In this document: one piece after another, positions 9,201 to 13,750 of the stretch
How positions within the stretch are numbered: the first letter of the stretch is position 1
How the letters are laid out: every line of letters begins with the position of its first letter
Origin: Phoronis ovalis
Taxonomy: Eukaryota; Phoronida; Phoronidae
Direction: 5' to 3'
Assembly (NCBI GenBank): GCA_028565635.1
Contig: JAOXYB010020405.1
Coordinates: 1-13,750, forward strand
Length of the DNA stretch: 13,750 bases
Program-made: the position numbers and the translations under genes
The notes under the pieces: generated by a model
Told to the model about the DNA's origin: nothing
Database searches by the model: none
What the model saw: only the letters and a program-made list of their open reading frames with translations

Positions 9201-10160
9201 ACGTAGCCAATCTCCCTTTATGATTGGTATCATTAACAGAGCATCATATGAATCGCTGAGACTACGAGCAATACACTCACCACCTGCGTGTAAACAAGGA
9301 AACACAGTCAATGATAAGTACGAAAACTGAACAGACACAAAGTTAATCAATTTTTTTTCTATGTGTTACGCTATTAATAAAAAGAATGCAATAAATATAA
9401 CTGTGCCTTTAATCAAATTCAAAATAAATTTGCGTAGATCTAATAGAATTATGCATTTGAATATCTTATTAAATCTTATTTTAATTACCTAAATCCGTCC
9501 ATATTAGGAGCTGATTCTGTTTAAAGTCGAATAAGTATGTGACTAGTTTATTTTCTCTCGCAATACGCATAAGTGCCTTGTCAGAACTAGCAACAATGTT
9601 TGCATTTGCAGTCAGATTTTTGTCCACTAGATTGCATTCAACATTGGTTTGGTATGTGTTTGGCAATACTGGTACGACTAAAGGAAAAATGAGATAACGG
9701 AAATTAGCACCTAAAAAGGAAGTATATAAAGCAACCGAAAAAAATCTCTTAAACAAGTTTCTTTTTTACATATAGAATCTACAACAGCTAGTAGTAACTT
9801 GCAACAGCCATAACAATTTACTCTATATTAGTTAATGTATTATATACAGATATACCCGGGGTATATGCAAGCAGGCAGGCATTAAGGTTTTAAACAATTT
9901 GTAGTAAATTGTTACGTACAACTTGCACAATGCATCGTTCCCAATGTAACAGTGTTTATCCATCAAGGCTACAGTGGTAGTATAAAATGCATGCCATTAC
10001 AGACAGATATTTGTTACACTAGGAGAAGCGTATTATAATATACTATTTATCACTAACTTGTGGGCTGTGGAGCTGTCTCTTGACAAAATTCAACACCGAG
10101 CTTACTGTAGCCATGTAGCACTAACATCTGTAACCATGCTATAACTACTATAGTCTTCAT
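3140..10160 (-). CDS. LolA-like domain, type I membrane protein with mucin-like stalk (16 coding exons)
   Basis: Reconstructed exons, in order: 10160-10058, 9677-9489, 9283-9192, 9064-8903, 8693-8585, 8166-7865, 7350-7228, 6975-6882, 6623-6463, 6275-6180, 6024-5956, 5561-5417, 5180-5065, 4739-4575, 4035-3609, 3270-3140. Together they are 2484 nt (827 residues), with every junction GT-AG and in phase. Residues 1-18 are a signal peptide. Two diverged repeats follow: about 39-300 (LPNTYQTNVE, LFDF, GGECIARSL, TIRGIKANKW, FYFSAPPW) and about 322-560 (IVPEIFSF, WYDIN, LDFNTGIKYQV, RGIMCDVWIG, EWYFST). They match the LolA-like proteins of invertebrates, named for the bacterial lipoprotein carrier fold. 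Next come a conserved module with FFYATLLDRP, a Thr/Pro-rich stalk (about 660-784), a helix (MAGLGIGLACLGVLLGAAL) and a basic tail. It is predicted to act at the cell surface or in the secretory pathway; ligand unknown. The exon 1 donor, the exon 4 donor and the exon 11-12 join are the least certain points. Confidence 0.78.
3609..4035 (-). CDS. LolA-like gene exon 15: Thr/Pro-rich mucin-like stalk
   Basis: Acceptor ATTCTTTTCAG. It starts LVYFKATFLEKITFTSN, the end of the folded module, and then turns into a low-complexity stretch rich in Thr, Pro, Ser and Lys, with units such as ITPTAPST, IPTTPNTPP and KIPTPTQ. Such composition is typical of O-glycosylated stalks. A Cys cluster (CVCPIVASC) interrupts it. 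The donor GCAG|GTATAT leaves one base, which joins the final exon in frame. Reading on through the donor would add about 15 residues and stop, giving a form without a membrane helix. Confidence 0.85.
4575..4739 (-). CDS. LolA-like gene exon 14
   Basis: Acceptor TTTTTTATTTTTAG, donor GAGCAG|GTTTTT. It encodes FTYDGAEHTFFYATLLDRPS, then helical-looking residues and LHREIRNGLNFPEQ. The F.F.LLDRP strand and a following N.G.F loop are typical of this part of the family, and recall SEA-type modules, though that comparison is only an impression. Phase 0 at both ends. The intron after it (4574-4036, 539 bp) shows nothing coding on this strand. Confidence 0.82.
5065..5180 (-). CDS. LolA-like gene exon 13
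   Basis: Acceptor TCATTTGTAG, donor GCAGAG|GTAACA. It encodes GAQGNDVRAMNKKLARRKIR and VNIRALRIVNAE. The pattern of basic residues followed by a V..LRI.N strand begins the conserved module that follows the LolA-like repeats. Phase 0 at its end. Confidence 0.82.
5417..5561 (-). CDS. LolA-like gene exon 12
   Basis: Acceptor TTTTTACAACCAG, donor TATA|GTAAGT. It encodes VKEEMLPTVKETINVQRFDE, then acidic residues, FEDIQKC and KIRFIITFY. The aromatic-acidic strand ending in a Cys parallels FNHIYDFHDY...GSC after repeat 1. One base is carried over. Confidence 0.82.
5956..6024 (-). CDS. LolA-like gene exon 11
   Basis: Acceptor TATTTTGTAG, donor CAG|GTATTT. It encodes SNWFLEPG and ALIKMQTYQ, corresponding to PPW...PLRIEV after repeat 1. 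The frame runs on into the intron (5955-5562), but direct joining to exon 12 is phase 0/0 and needs no extra exon. A possible 31 bp mini-exon at 5756-5726 was considered and set aside. Confidence 0.75.
6180..6275 (-). CDS. LolA-like gene exon 10
   Basis: Acceptor TACTTTTCAG, donor TCTACG|GTACGA. It encodes RQERGIMCDVWIGRYFDDD and ENVTREWYFST. RGI-CDVW is the most conserved signature of this family, followed by the W/YFS strand and a sequon (NVT). Phase 0 at both ends. Confidence 0.9.
6463..6623 (-). CDS. LolA-like gene exon 9
   Basis: Acceptor TGTGCAG, donor AAAG|GTTTGA. It completes DFNTGIKYQVAVF with exon 8, then gives EMCTRTLIQPG and DIQYIGK. The segment Y.GK leads directly into RQERGI of exon 10, the order expected for the family. 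Confidence 0.88.
6882..6975 (-). CDS. LolA-like gene exon 8
   Basis: Acceptor with ten T before AG; donor ACAG|GTTAAT. It encodes IWYDINKKMVKFKG and EEITVLDFNT. The WYD and LDFNTG strands are strong family markers. One base is carried over to complete Gly with exon 9. A two-copy 21 bp repeat sits in the preceding intron at 7155-7196. Confidence 0.88.
7155..7196. repeat. Two-copy 21 bp tandem repeat in an intron
   Basis: Two adjacent 21 bp units start GCAGATAATA and end ATACACTT or ATACATTT, and a third partial unit begins GCATATAA. It lies in the intron between exons 7 and 8 of the LolA-like gene. Simple local duplication; no function is suggested. Confidence 0.7.
7228..7350 (-). CDS. LolA-like gene exon 7
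   Basis: Acceptor TTTTCTTTCAG and a perfect donor ACG|GTAAGT. It encodes TPPGFFCSYSRRGYEFPIVP and EIFSFNGERFDSSS. The PPG.FC motif followed by P..P..FSF opens the second LolA-like repeat. Phase 0 at both ends. Confidence 0.88.
7865..8166 (-). CDS. LolA-like gene exon 6
   Basis: Acceptor AATATTTAG. The carried G completes APPWKPPYSEFSLEVPLRIE, then come FNHIYDFHDY, MFQVSGSCTSF and a closing NMRTQPY. The frame stays open to 7775, but the donor TAT|GTATTT at 7864 keeps phase 0 into exon 7. The nearby, better-looking CC|GTATGT would break the frame. The 418 bp intron before it carries a repeat cluster (8331-8449). The 514 bp intron after it shows nothing coding. Confidence 0.8.
8331..8449. repeat. 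Direct and inverted repeat cluster in an intron
   Basis: The block TTCGTCTAGCAC(C/G)GAC occurs at 8335-8350 and again exactly 40 bp later at 8375-8390. Its core returns inverted as GTCCGTGCTAG at 8439-8449. Copy 2 and the inverted copy form near-perfect ends (TAGCACGGAC) around about 50 bp, and a small stem GTTGG/CCAAC lies between copies 1 and 2. The segment is visibly richer in G and C than the surrounding intron. It resembles the end of a small non-autonomous DNA transposon or a satellite-like unit; I recognise no named element. Confidence 0.6.
8585..8693 (-). CDS. LolA-like gene exon 5
   Basis: Acceptor GTCTTTAG, donor TCTG|GTATTA. It encodes IFNGSTTIRGIKANKWHSC and VDIDFYFS. The RGI...W...C pattern followed by an aromatic YFS strand is the core family signature and recurs in exons 9-10. 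It contains a sequon (NGS). Confidence 0.85.
8793..8815. repeat. Short palindromic motif, copy 1
   Basis: ATATACTCCCGGTATATGCC followed by AAG. It is close to the motif at 9850-9871 and likewise lies in an intron of the LolA-like gene. Confidence 0.4.
8903..9064 (-). CDS. LolA-like gene exon 4
   Basis: Strong acceptor TTTTTTTCTCAG. It encodes LSETNNLIIQLVWDRAFG through KKKLCECPMWRYRMNPANT. The donor used, ACC|GTACAA, is weak but is the only one near the end of the open frame that keeps phase 0 into exon 5. The exact 3' edge is therefore uncertain. Confidence 0.65.
9192..9283 (-). CDS. LolA-like gene exon 3
   Basis: Acceptor ACACGCAG, donor AATAAT|GTAAGA. The carried G completes GGECIARSLSDSYD, the conserved Cys segment that corresponds to EMCTRTLI in the second repeat. 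It ends GDWLRYNN in phase 0. Confidence 0.85.
9489..9677 (-). CDS. LolA-like gene exon 2
   Basis: Acceptor CCTTTAG, donor TTTAG|GTAATT. It encodes VPVLPNTYQTNVECNLVDKN at the start of the first LolA-like repeat, with an N-glycosylation sequon (NLT), then LVTYLFDF, the counterpart of VLDFNTG in repeat 2. It ends WTDL with one base carried over. The preceding intron (9678-10057) holds a short palindrome at 9850-9866 and nothing coding that I can support. Confidence 0.85.
9850..9871. repeat. Short palindromic motif, copy 2
   Basis: ATATACCC and GGGTATAT form a perfect 8 bp inverted pair around one G (9850-9866), followed by GCAAG. It lies in intron 1 of the LolA-like gene, and the related motif lies about 1.06 kb away in intron 4. 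Confidence 0.5.
10058..10160 (-). CDS. LolA-like gene exon 1: signal peptide
   Basis: The exon starts MKTIVVIAWLQMLVLHGY, a typical short basic n-region followed by a hydrophobic core. It ends either at CACAA|GTTAGT (10058, used here, adding LGVEFCQETAPQPT) or at TACA|GTAAGC (10106). Both leave one base and keep exon 2 in frame. The longer form is preferred because a Cys- and Pro-containing linker before the first repeat suits the family, but the shorter donor has the stronger consensus. A pyrimidine-rich acceptor-like TATAG ends at 10162, one base before the ATG. Confidence 0.65.
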
Positions 10161-10161
10161 A

Positions 10162-10181
10162 CTATAAAGGAGAAAAACTTC
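10162..10181 (-). promoter_or_regulatory. Acceptor-like site one base before the LolA-like ATG
   Basis: On the minus strand the sequence reads AAGTTTTTCTCCTTTATAG, then T, then the ATG. A pyrimidine-rich tract ending in AG right at the start codon looks like a 3' splice site. It would fit a 5' UTR intron or a spliced-leader acceptor. This is seen in sequence only; the use is inferred. Confidence 0.4.
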
Positions 10182-10347
10182 ATGCCGTCAGACAAAAAAG
10201 GTACAATTTCTAACAAAAGCATCAAATCGTTAGGTAACCACTTTTTTGAAATAGTTATATTACCGCAAGGTATTGATTAGAATCAAACATATGTGTGTAT
10301 TGAAATATTTCTAAGCATTATGCAACACAGGACTGATACAAGCGCAG

Positions 10348-10992
10348 AGAGAGTTCCTGATTTATGTAGACATTGAATCTAAAACAAGTAGAGCCACTGT
10401 AATCAAGTCTTCCGTGAAAATGCACCATTTTAACCCTATCTGTTCTTAGAACTATGAATAAGCGTCACTTTCTTTTATGGATAAATTATATTTATTTTTA
10501 TGAGTTTGCTGAAAATCGATACGTACCTGTACAATTCTCATGTATTATGTTCTACTGCAAAAGTTTAGTTGTAGTGATATAGGAACAACACAGGCTTGTT
10601 AACAAGGCTTATCAGACTAGAGGGATTATAATCAGCAAACTGTTCAAAGGTTTATATGTGATCCCGTAATTGTTATCTCTATTCTATACACCACAATGAC
10701 ATAGGGACACAATAGCTGTTTCCTTCCGTTTCAGTAGTAAGATTTGTGTGTTCTGTGATATTTAGTCTGCCGTTATAGTGAAAAGTTACAATGTAAGTTG
10801 TCTTAAGCCCTACCCCGTTATGTTTCGTTCATATACTGTATATCAATAACATTGTTTTTGTTAGTGCTGACTGGGGACCACCTGGTGGGAATTTTGGTAA
10901 GCAGCATTGATATCAGCACTGGACAAATTTACAAAGCAGATTGTGGTATTGCACTTTTGCGGTTTAAGCAGCGTCAAAATTTGTGTTCCTAA
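10348..10992 (+). pseudogene. Remnant resembling IBA57 (YgfZ/GcvT-related Fe-S assembly factor)
   Basis: Three segments in family order. At 10348-10449, after a CAG, the frame gives REFLIYVDIESK and KSSVKMHHF, like the F-L-hydrophobic-x-x-D strand and following helix of IBA57, and then stops. At 10598-10651 the frame gives NKAYQTRGIIISKLF, like the T-x-H-T-G-V-x-R-K-R-L segment after the KGCYxGQE signature, but with an extra codon and lost key residues; bases just upstream (10572-10592) look like a broken KGCYxGQE. At 10865-10992, after a strong acceptor (TTTTTGTTAG), the frame gives LTGDHLVGILVSS and CGIALLRFKQRQNLCS, then a stop, like the VGKL...GIALLR C-terminus. IBA57 acts in mitochondrial 4Fe-4S assembly. 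Stops and lost motifs suggest decay. No N-terminal half was found. All of this rests on family memory; low to moderate certainty. Confidence 0.35.
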
Positions 10993-11062
10993 CTCGATCG
11001 TGTGTAAATTCACAACAATTACGATTGATGAAGATTTAACTAAGAGCCGTTGTTAAAACTGT

Positions 11063-11068
11063 AATAAA
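11063..11068 (+). promoter_or_regulatory. AATAAA poly(A) hexamer after the IBA57-like remnant
   Basis: A plus-strand AATAAA lies about 70 bases past the stop at 10992, a normal spacing for a terminal exon. It may be a relic of the parent gene, or chance in AT-rich DNA. Confidence 0.35.
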
Positions 11069-11116
11069 TTAAATTAAAAAGATGTGCAGTGCAATGTATA
11101 CAATGTTTTAACAATC

Positions 11117-11122
11117 TTTATT
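11117..11122 (-). promoter_or_regulatory. Candidate poly(A) signal for the lactamase-like gene
   Basis: AATAAA on the minus strand, about 320 bases past the lactamase-like stop at 11442. I noticed no AATAAA nearer to the stop. It would place the short Thr/Glu repeat frame (11162-11371) inside the 3' UTR. Confidence 0.35.
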
Positions 11123-11161
11123 TTCCTAAACCATTCACAATTAAACATAAATAAAAGATAT

Positions 11162-11371
11162 TTATATATACAAAGGTATAACAAGCTCATCAACTCGGTG
11201 GACAGATTGTGTACTAGTTTCTGTACTAGTTTCTGTATTAGTTTCTGTACTAGTTTCTGTCACTTCACATTGCCGTGGTGTTTCGTTTGCTGCGTAACAA
11301 GCCACGATACCACGAAGTCGCATGGTATTGTTATTGGCAGTAATTATTATATTCCAAGCTACAACAAACAT
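11162..11371 (-). other. Short frame with TETS repeats in the presumed 3' UTR
   Basis: A 69-codon frame starts MFVVAWNIIITA and includes RLRGIVACYAANETPRQCEV, then a repeating TETS/TETN tract encoded by the 12 bp repeat, and ends PLYI. An acceptor-like GTTTTTTTAG lies just upstream. It could be an alternative last exon, a small independent frame, or simply a product of the repeat. No family recognised. Confidence 0.2.
11212..11259. repeat. Tandem repeat, 4 copies of 12 bp
   Basis: Four head-to-tail copies of TACTAGTTTCTG, the third with a C-to-T change (TATTAG). Because 12 is a multiple of 3, the minus strand reads a regular Thr-Glu-Thr-Ser peptide through it. Confidence 0.85.
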
Positions 11372-11441
11372 TCCGTAACTAAAAAAACAAATACCCCTAA
11401 GAAGAACTAAAAGTCACTTAGCTGAAAATATAAGACTACAT

Positions 11442-12142
11442 TCACAATTCTTGCTGTTGATTCTTAGACGAAACAATATTCATTAGAGTAGTTACAATAT
11501 TCCATACGCCAGACTTACTTCCTTTTGTGGATTTTTTGCCTTCCACTAAGTTTCTTTCAAAACTAGGAGGTTCAAAGAAATTAAAAATGCTTATGGACAC
11601 TAAGTCGACAAATTTACCTTTACTAATACTATCAAACTGTACATAGACAAAATCTAAATATTTTGTTTGTGTTTCCTTCATAAATGATGCAGCACCAATT
11701 GTTTCTATAGAAAACCGATCTTTATCCTTTTGTGGATATAAAACAAAACGACCAAGTTTCCCATATTTCATATGTAATACTTTAGTGTCTTGATCTACAA
11801 AAATTGTGACATTTCCAAACTCTAGGTTACCATAGGTTCCGATATATTCCCGTAAAGGACGAGCTGCTTGTATTTCTTTCTGAAGTGTTTTTTGTTGCAT
11901 GCTACTAGATTGGGCTTCCATCCAAGGAGATGGATATGAGCAAATTGTACTTTTATCAAGCCACGGTTTTTCTCCTAAAAGCATATCTATCACGAAATTC
12001 TGAAGCAACAGATGACTGATGACAGCTTGCCTCCCCATCGGTCCGTTGGTATTGGAGAAAATAGCGATTTTCCTCTCAGGTAAATATGAAAGAAGACCAT
12101 CATAACCATAGAGATTTCCGAAATGAGAAATGATTCTGTAAC
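11442..12142 (-). CDS. Lactamase-like last exon
   Basis: It runs from acceptor TTTACAG to the TAA at 11442. It encodes YRIISHFGNLYGYDG, SNTNGPMGRQA, a hydrophobic helix VISHLLLQNFVIDMLLG, the extension REYIGTYGN, and a Lys/Gln-rich end. It is long for this region (701 nt), with no internal stop. Confidence 0.88.
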
Positions 12143-12591
12143 CTGTAAATGTGTTGAAAAGACAATGTGACAGATAATAACAAAAAATAAAATTTCAAGT
12201 ATAAAAACTACTCTTTTAATTTTGATAGGGGGCTACTTAGTCACCGGGTGTCGGAATTTCTAAGCTCATGTTGTTTTAAACAGTGATCAAAAGATAGTAC
12301 CAGTCGAAAATATATTTAAACATATACCTACCCCTGTACATTCCAGTTGTCCAGCCTTTGGCATACGCGTCAAGAGACCTCTTCACTGGCATTATAGGCA
12401 ACTCTAGCGCACCACCAAACCAAGGCTGAGGCAATACCATAATAGTGGCAAATATTTCGTCGAATTTTCCTTCCGGGAGCAAGCTACTACCGTCATTTGA
12501 CTTTCCTTTGTTAACGAGAAATTCTAGATATTTTGCCATATCTTCAGCATTTGATGCTATTGAGCCAGCAGGACCCACTGCGTGCACATTG
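11442..12591 (-). CDS. Serine beta-lactamase-like protein, 3' part (LACTB / PBP-like)
   Basis: Two exons, 12591-12332 and 12142-11442, join at AGGG|GTAGGT and TTTACAG|GT to give GMYRGYRIISHFGNLYGYDG in frame. The first exon carries GPAGSIASNAEDMAKYLEFL, the standard GPAG-x-x-S/A-x-x-D-M segment of class C beta-lactamase-related hydrolases. The joined part YAKGWTTG...RIISHFGNLYGYDG...LPERKIAIFSNTNGP is the third active-site motif region, with HFG where HGG or HSG is usual. The C-terminal 150 residues contain LREYIGTYGNLEFGN, like the beta-barrel (DUF3471-type) extension of this family. The N-terminal half with the Ser-x-x-Lys nucleophile lies beyond the window, so activity cannot be judged. 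An alternative acceptor at 12578 would shorten the first exon by 14 bases and start it at VGPAG. The animal homologues I know are peptidase- or esterase-like proteins of varied location; the substrate here is unknown. Confidence 0.85.
12332..12591 (-). CDS. Lactamase-like internal exon
   Basis: Acceptor TATGCTTTGTAG, donor AGGG|GTAGGT. It encodes NVHAVGPAGSIASNAEDMAK, then VNKGKSNDGSSLLP, FDEIFATIMVLPQP and YAKGWTTGMYRG. The phase at its 3' end is fixed by the join to the last exon; the 5' edge is either 12591 or 12577. Confidence 0.85.
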
Positions 12592-12643
12592 CTACAAAGC
12601 ATAAACGTTCGTGCTTGTACAATCCAAGTCTACACTCGATCCC

Positions 12644-12864
12644 TTTCTTCCACAATGCATAAAGAATCGAATTTTTGCGTTAACTTAAGGAAACACGAAA
12701 CATCGACTGAAACACGTATAACAAAGTGAAAACGGAATGGTGATCTAACACGAACTAGTACATTTCGAATTTTTGCAATGCACAGTTTCTAACAAAAAAA
12801 TGCTAAACCTATTGGGCGACAGTTGAACATTGAAAAGCAGTATTCTCGTCAAATGTCGCTGCAC
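12644..12864 (+). repeat. Large imperfect inverted repeat, left arm
   Basis: About 220 bp reading CTTTCTTCCACAATGCATAA to AAATGTCGCTGCAC, matched in reverse complement by 13399-13618, with roughly four of five bases equal by eye. The best blocks are AATGCATAAAGAATCG (then AATTTTTGCG), CTATTGGGCGACA and ATGTCGCTGCAC. The arms are about 530 bp apart. They look like diverged ends of a non-autonomous foldback or MITE-like element, or two opposed copies of one repeat. No target-site duplication was identified. Confidence 0.8.
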
Positions 12865-13398
12865 ACTGTTATATGTAATTTTGACGTATGACACGTACTG
12901 GAATCATTTGCATACGAATTACTGACCTGCAGCGTCCAGGTAAAGAACTCTTTATTTCCCATTTACGACCAGTTACTCGAGATGCGTCTTAGAAGGGGGC
13001 CCTCCCATAACGTGATTTCGTATTATGTATTGCAAAGCTGTGCTATCCGTGGATGCAAAAAACATTATTGAATCTATTTTAAAATTACACGAAAAGGAAA
13101 AACTATGAGGAAGGCTTATGTACAGCTTAAACAATCCCATGGTAAGAACGTCAAAGTCAACAGGAAAATAGCAAGAATATATGCATATATTTGATAATTT
13201 GTTTTCATTGCTATATTTTGTAAAATTTATATTAAAAAACTTTTTAAAAAGATTTGTGCACATTTTTAAAAAATGAACGTCTTAATAAAATACGACTTCG
13301 TTTTAAACATTATACGTACATGTGTATACGCAAACAATCTGGTATCTTTTGAAATAGTCCCTTTTACATTGGGGTCTTCTAGCTACCCACTTAGCTGC
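12865..13398. other. Interior of the inverted repeat
   Basis: About 530 bp between the arms. The only long minus-strand frame (13263-12973) starts MCTNLFKKFFNINF, is AT-driven, and matches no transposase or other family I know. A GC-rich patch AGAAGGGGGCCCTCC lies near 12991-13005. Confidence 0.4.
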
Positions 13399-13618
13399 GT
13401 GCAGCGACATCTGGCAAGAATACTGTTTTTCAATGTTAAAGTGTCGCCCAATAGTTTTAACATTTTTGCGAGAAACTATGTATTGCAAAATTTGAAACGT
13501 ACTTTTTAATATTACGTCATTATCCCGTTTTACTTTTTGTAAGTATTTTGGTGGACAATTCGTTTTTCCTTAAGTTATCGCAAAAATTCGATTCTTTATG
13601 CATTATGGAACAAAGAGT
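13399..13618 (-). repeat. Large imperfect inverted repeat, right arm
   Basis: Reverse-complement partner of 12644-12864. The match stops at the inner CTGCAC and fades outside ATAATGCATAAAG. In this arm one frame stays open for 61 codons (13488-13303), including GRHFNIEKQYSCQMSLHA. The left arm gives a similar peptide (GRQLNIEKQYSRQMSLH) in the matching frame, but with an upstream stop. Confidence 0.8.
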
Positions 13619-13720
13619 AGCTTTGCATCACAGTCGTAAAACGAGTACAAAACTCACATCGATATGCATGTAAAGCACTAGTATAATACAGATTTATCAT
13701 TGCACAGACATTGTACTCAC

Positions 13721-13750
13721 CTGTTACACTGTTACTAAAATAATTACGCA
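13721..13750 (-). CDS. Possible upstream lactamase-like exon at the window edge
   Basis: A perfect donor, AACAG|GTGAGT, lies on the minus strand at 13720, and the bases before it are open to the window edge in one frame (RNYFSNSVT plus one base). That one-base phase fits the alternative acceptor at 12578, giving SVTVGPAGS. The stretch is too short to identify alone. If correct, the intron between is about 1.1 kb and contains the whole inverted repeat. Confidence 0.4.

Larger units (their letters stand above)
10993..11441. other. Interval between convergent IBA57-like remnant and lactamase-like gene
   Basis: It holds the plus-strand AATAAA at 11063, the minus-strand AATAAA at 11117-11122, the 12 bp tandem repeat and the short frame over it. 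No other gene is supported. Confidence 0.5.

Noticed and set aside
11084-11410. 108-codon plus-strand frame with CTSF repeats
   Set aside because: It is the other strand of the 12 bp tandem repeat; the Cys-Thr-Ser-Phe pattern is a by-product.
12445-12729. 94-codon plus-strand frame
   Set aside because: Antisense shadow of the lactamase-like internal exon.
12973-13263. 96-codon minus-strand frame between the inverted-repeat arms
   Set aside because: No transposase motifs or lactamase motifs; AT-driven composition.

Overview
The window is nuclear DNA from an invertebrate animal. It is AT-rich, its genes are split by GT-AG introns, it has AATAAA-type poly(A) signals, and its protein families are metazoan. 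I cannot name the species. No rRNA, tRNA, CRISPR array or viral gene was seen.

Layout. 1-785: no convincing gene; a 3 x 33 bp tandem repeat at 290-388 and a coding-like island at 401-640. 1026-2888 (+): one uninterrupted 620-codon frame for an otopetrin-type proton channel, perhaps with a small upstream exon at 786-936. 3140-10160 (-): a many-exon gene that I rebuilt as 16 coding exons whose reading phases all agree. It encodes 827 residues: a signal peptide, two diverged LolA-like repeats, a further conserved module, a Thr/Pro-rich mucin-like stalk, one membrane helix and a short basic tail. 10348-10992 (+): three short segments, in the right order, resembling the C-terminal half of the mitochondrial Fe-S factor IBA57, with stops between them; probably a decayed gene. 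11442-13750 (-): the 3' part of a serine beta-lactamase-like (LACTB / penicillin-binding-protein-like) gene. Two exons are clear, a third may sit at the window edge, and the N-terminal catalytic half lies outside. The intron before the first clear exon holds a large imperfect inverted repeat (12644-12864 against 13399-13618).

The otopetrin and LolA-like genes converge, with 251 bp between their stop codons and poly(A) signals from both strands within about 25 bp. The IBA57-like remnant and the lactamase-like gene also converge, while the remnant and the LolA-like gene start are divergent. Nothing in the sequence shows that the three genes work together. The otopetrin and the LolA-like protein are both predicted membrane proteins, but that is not evidence of a shared pathway.

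The most notable content is the LolA-like protein with its mucin stalk and membrane anchor (with hints of an alternative soluble 3' end), the large inverted repeat, the decayed IBA57-like copy, and a small repeat cluster in a LolA-gene intron.
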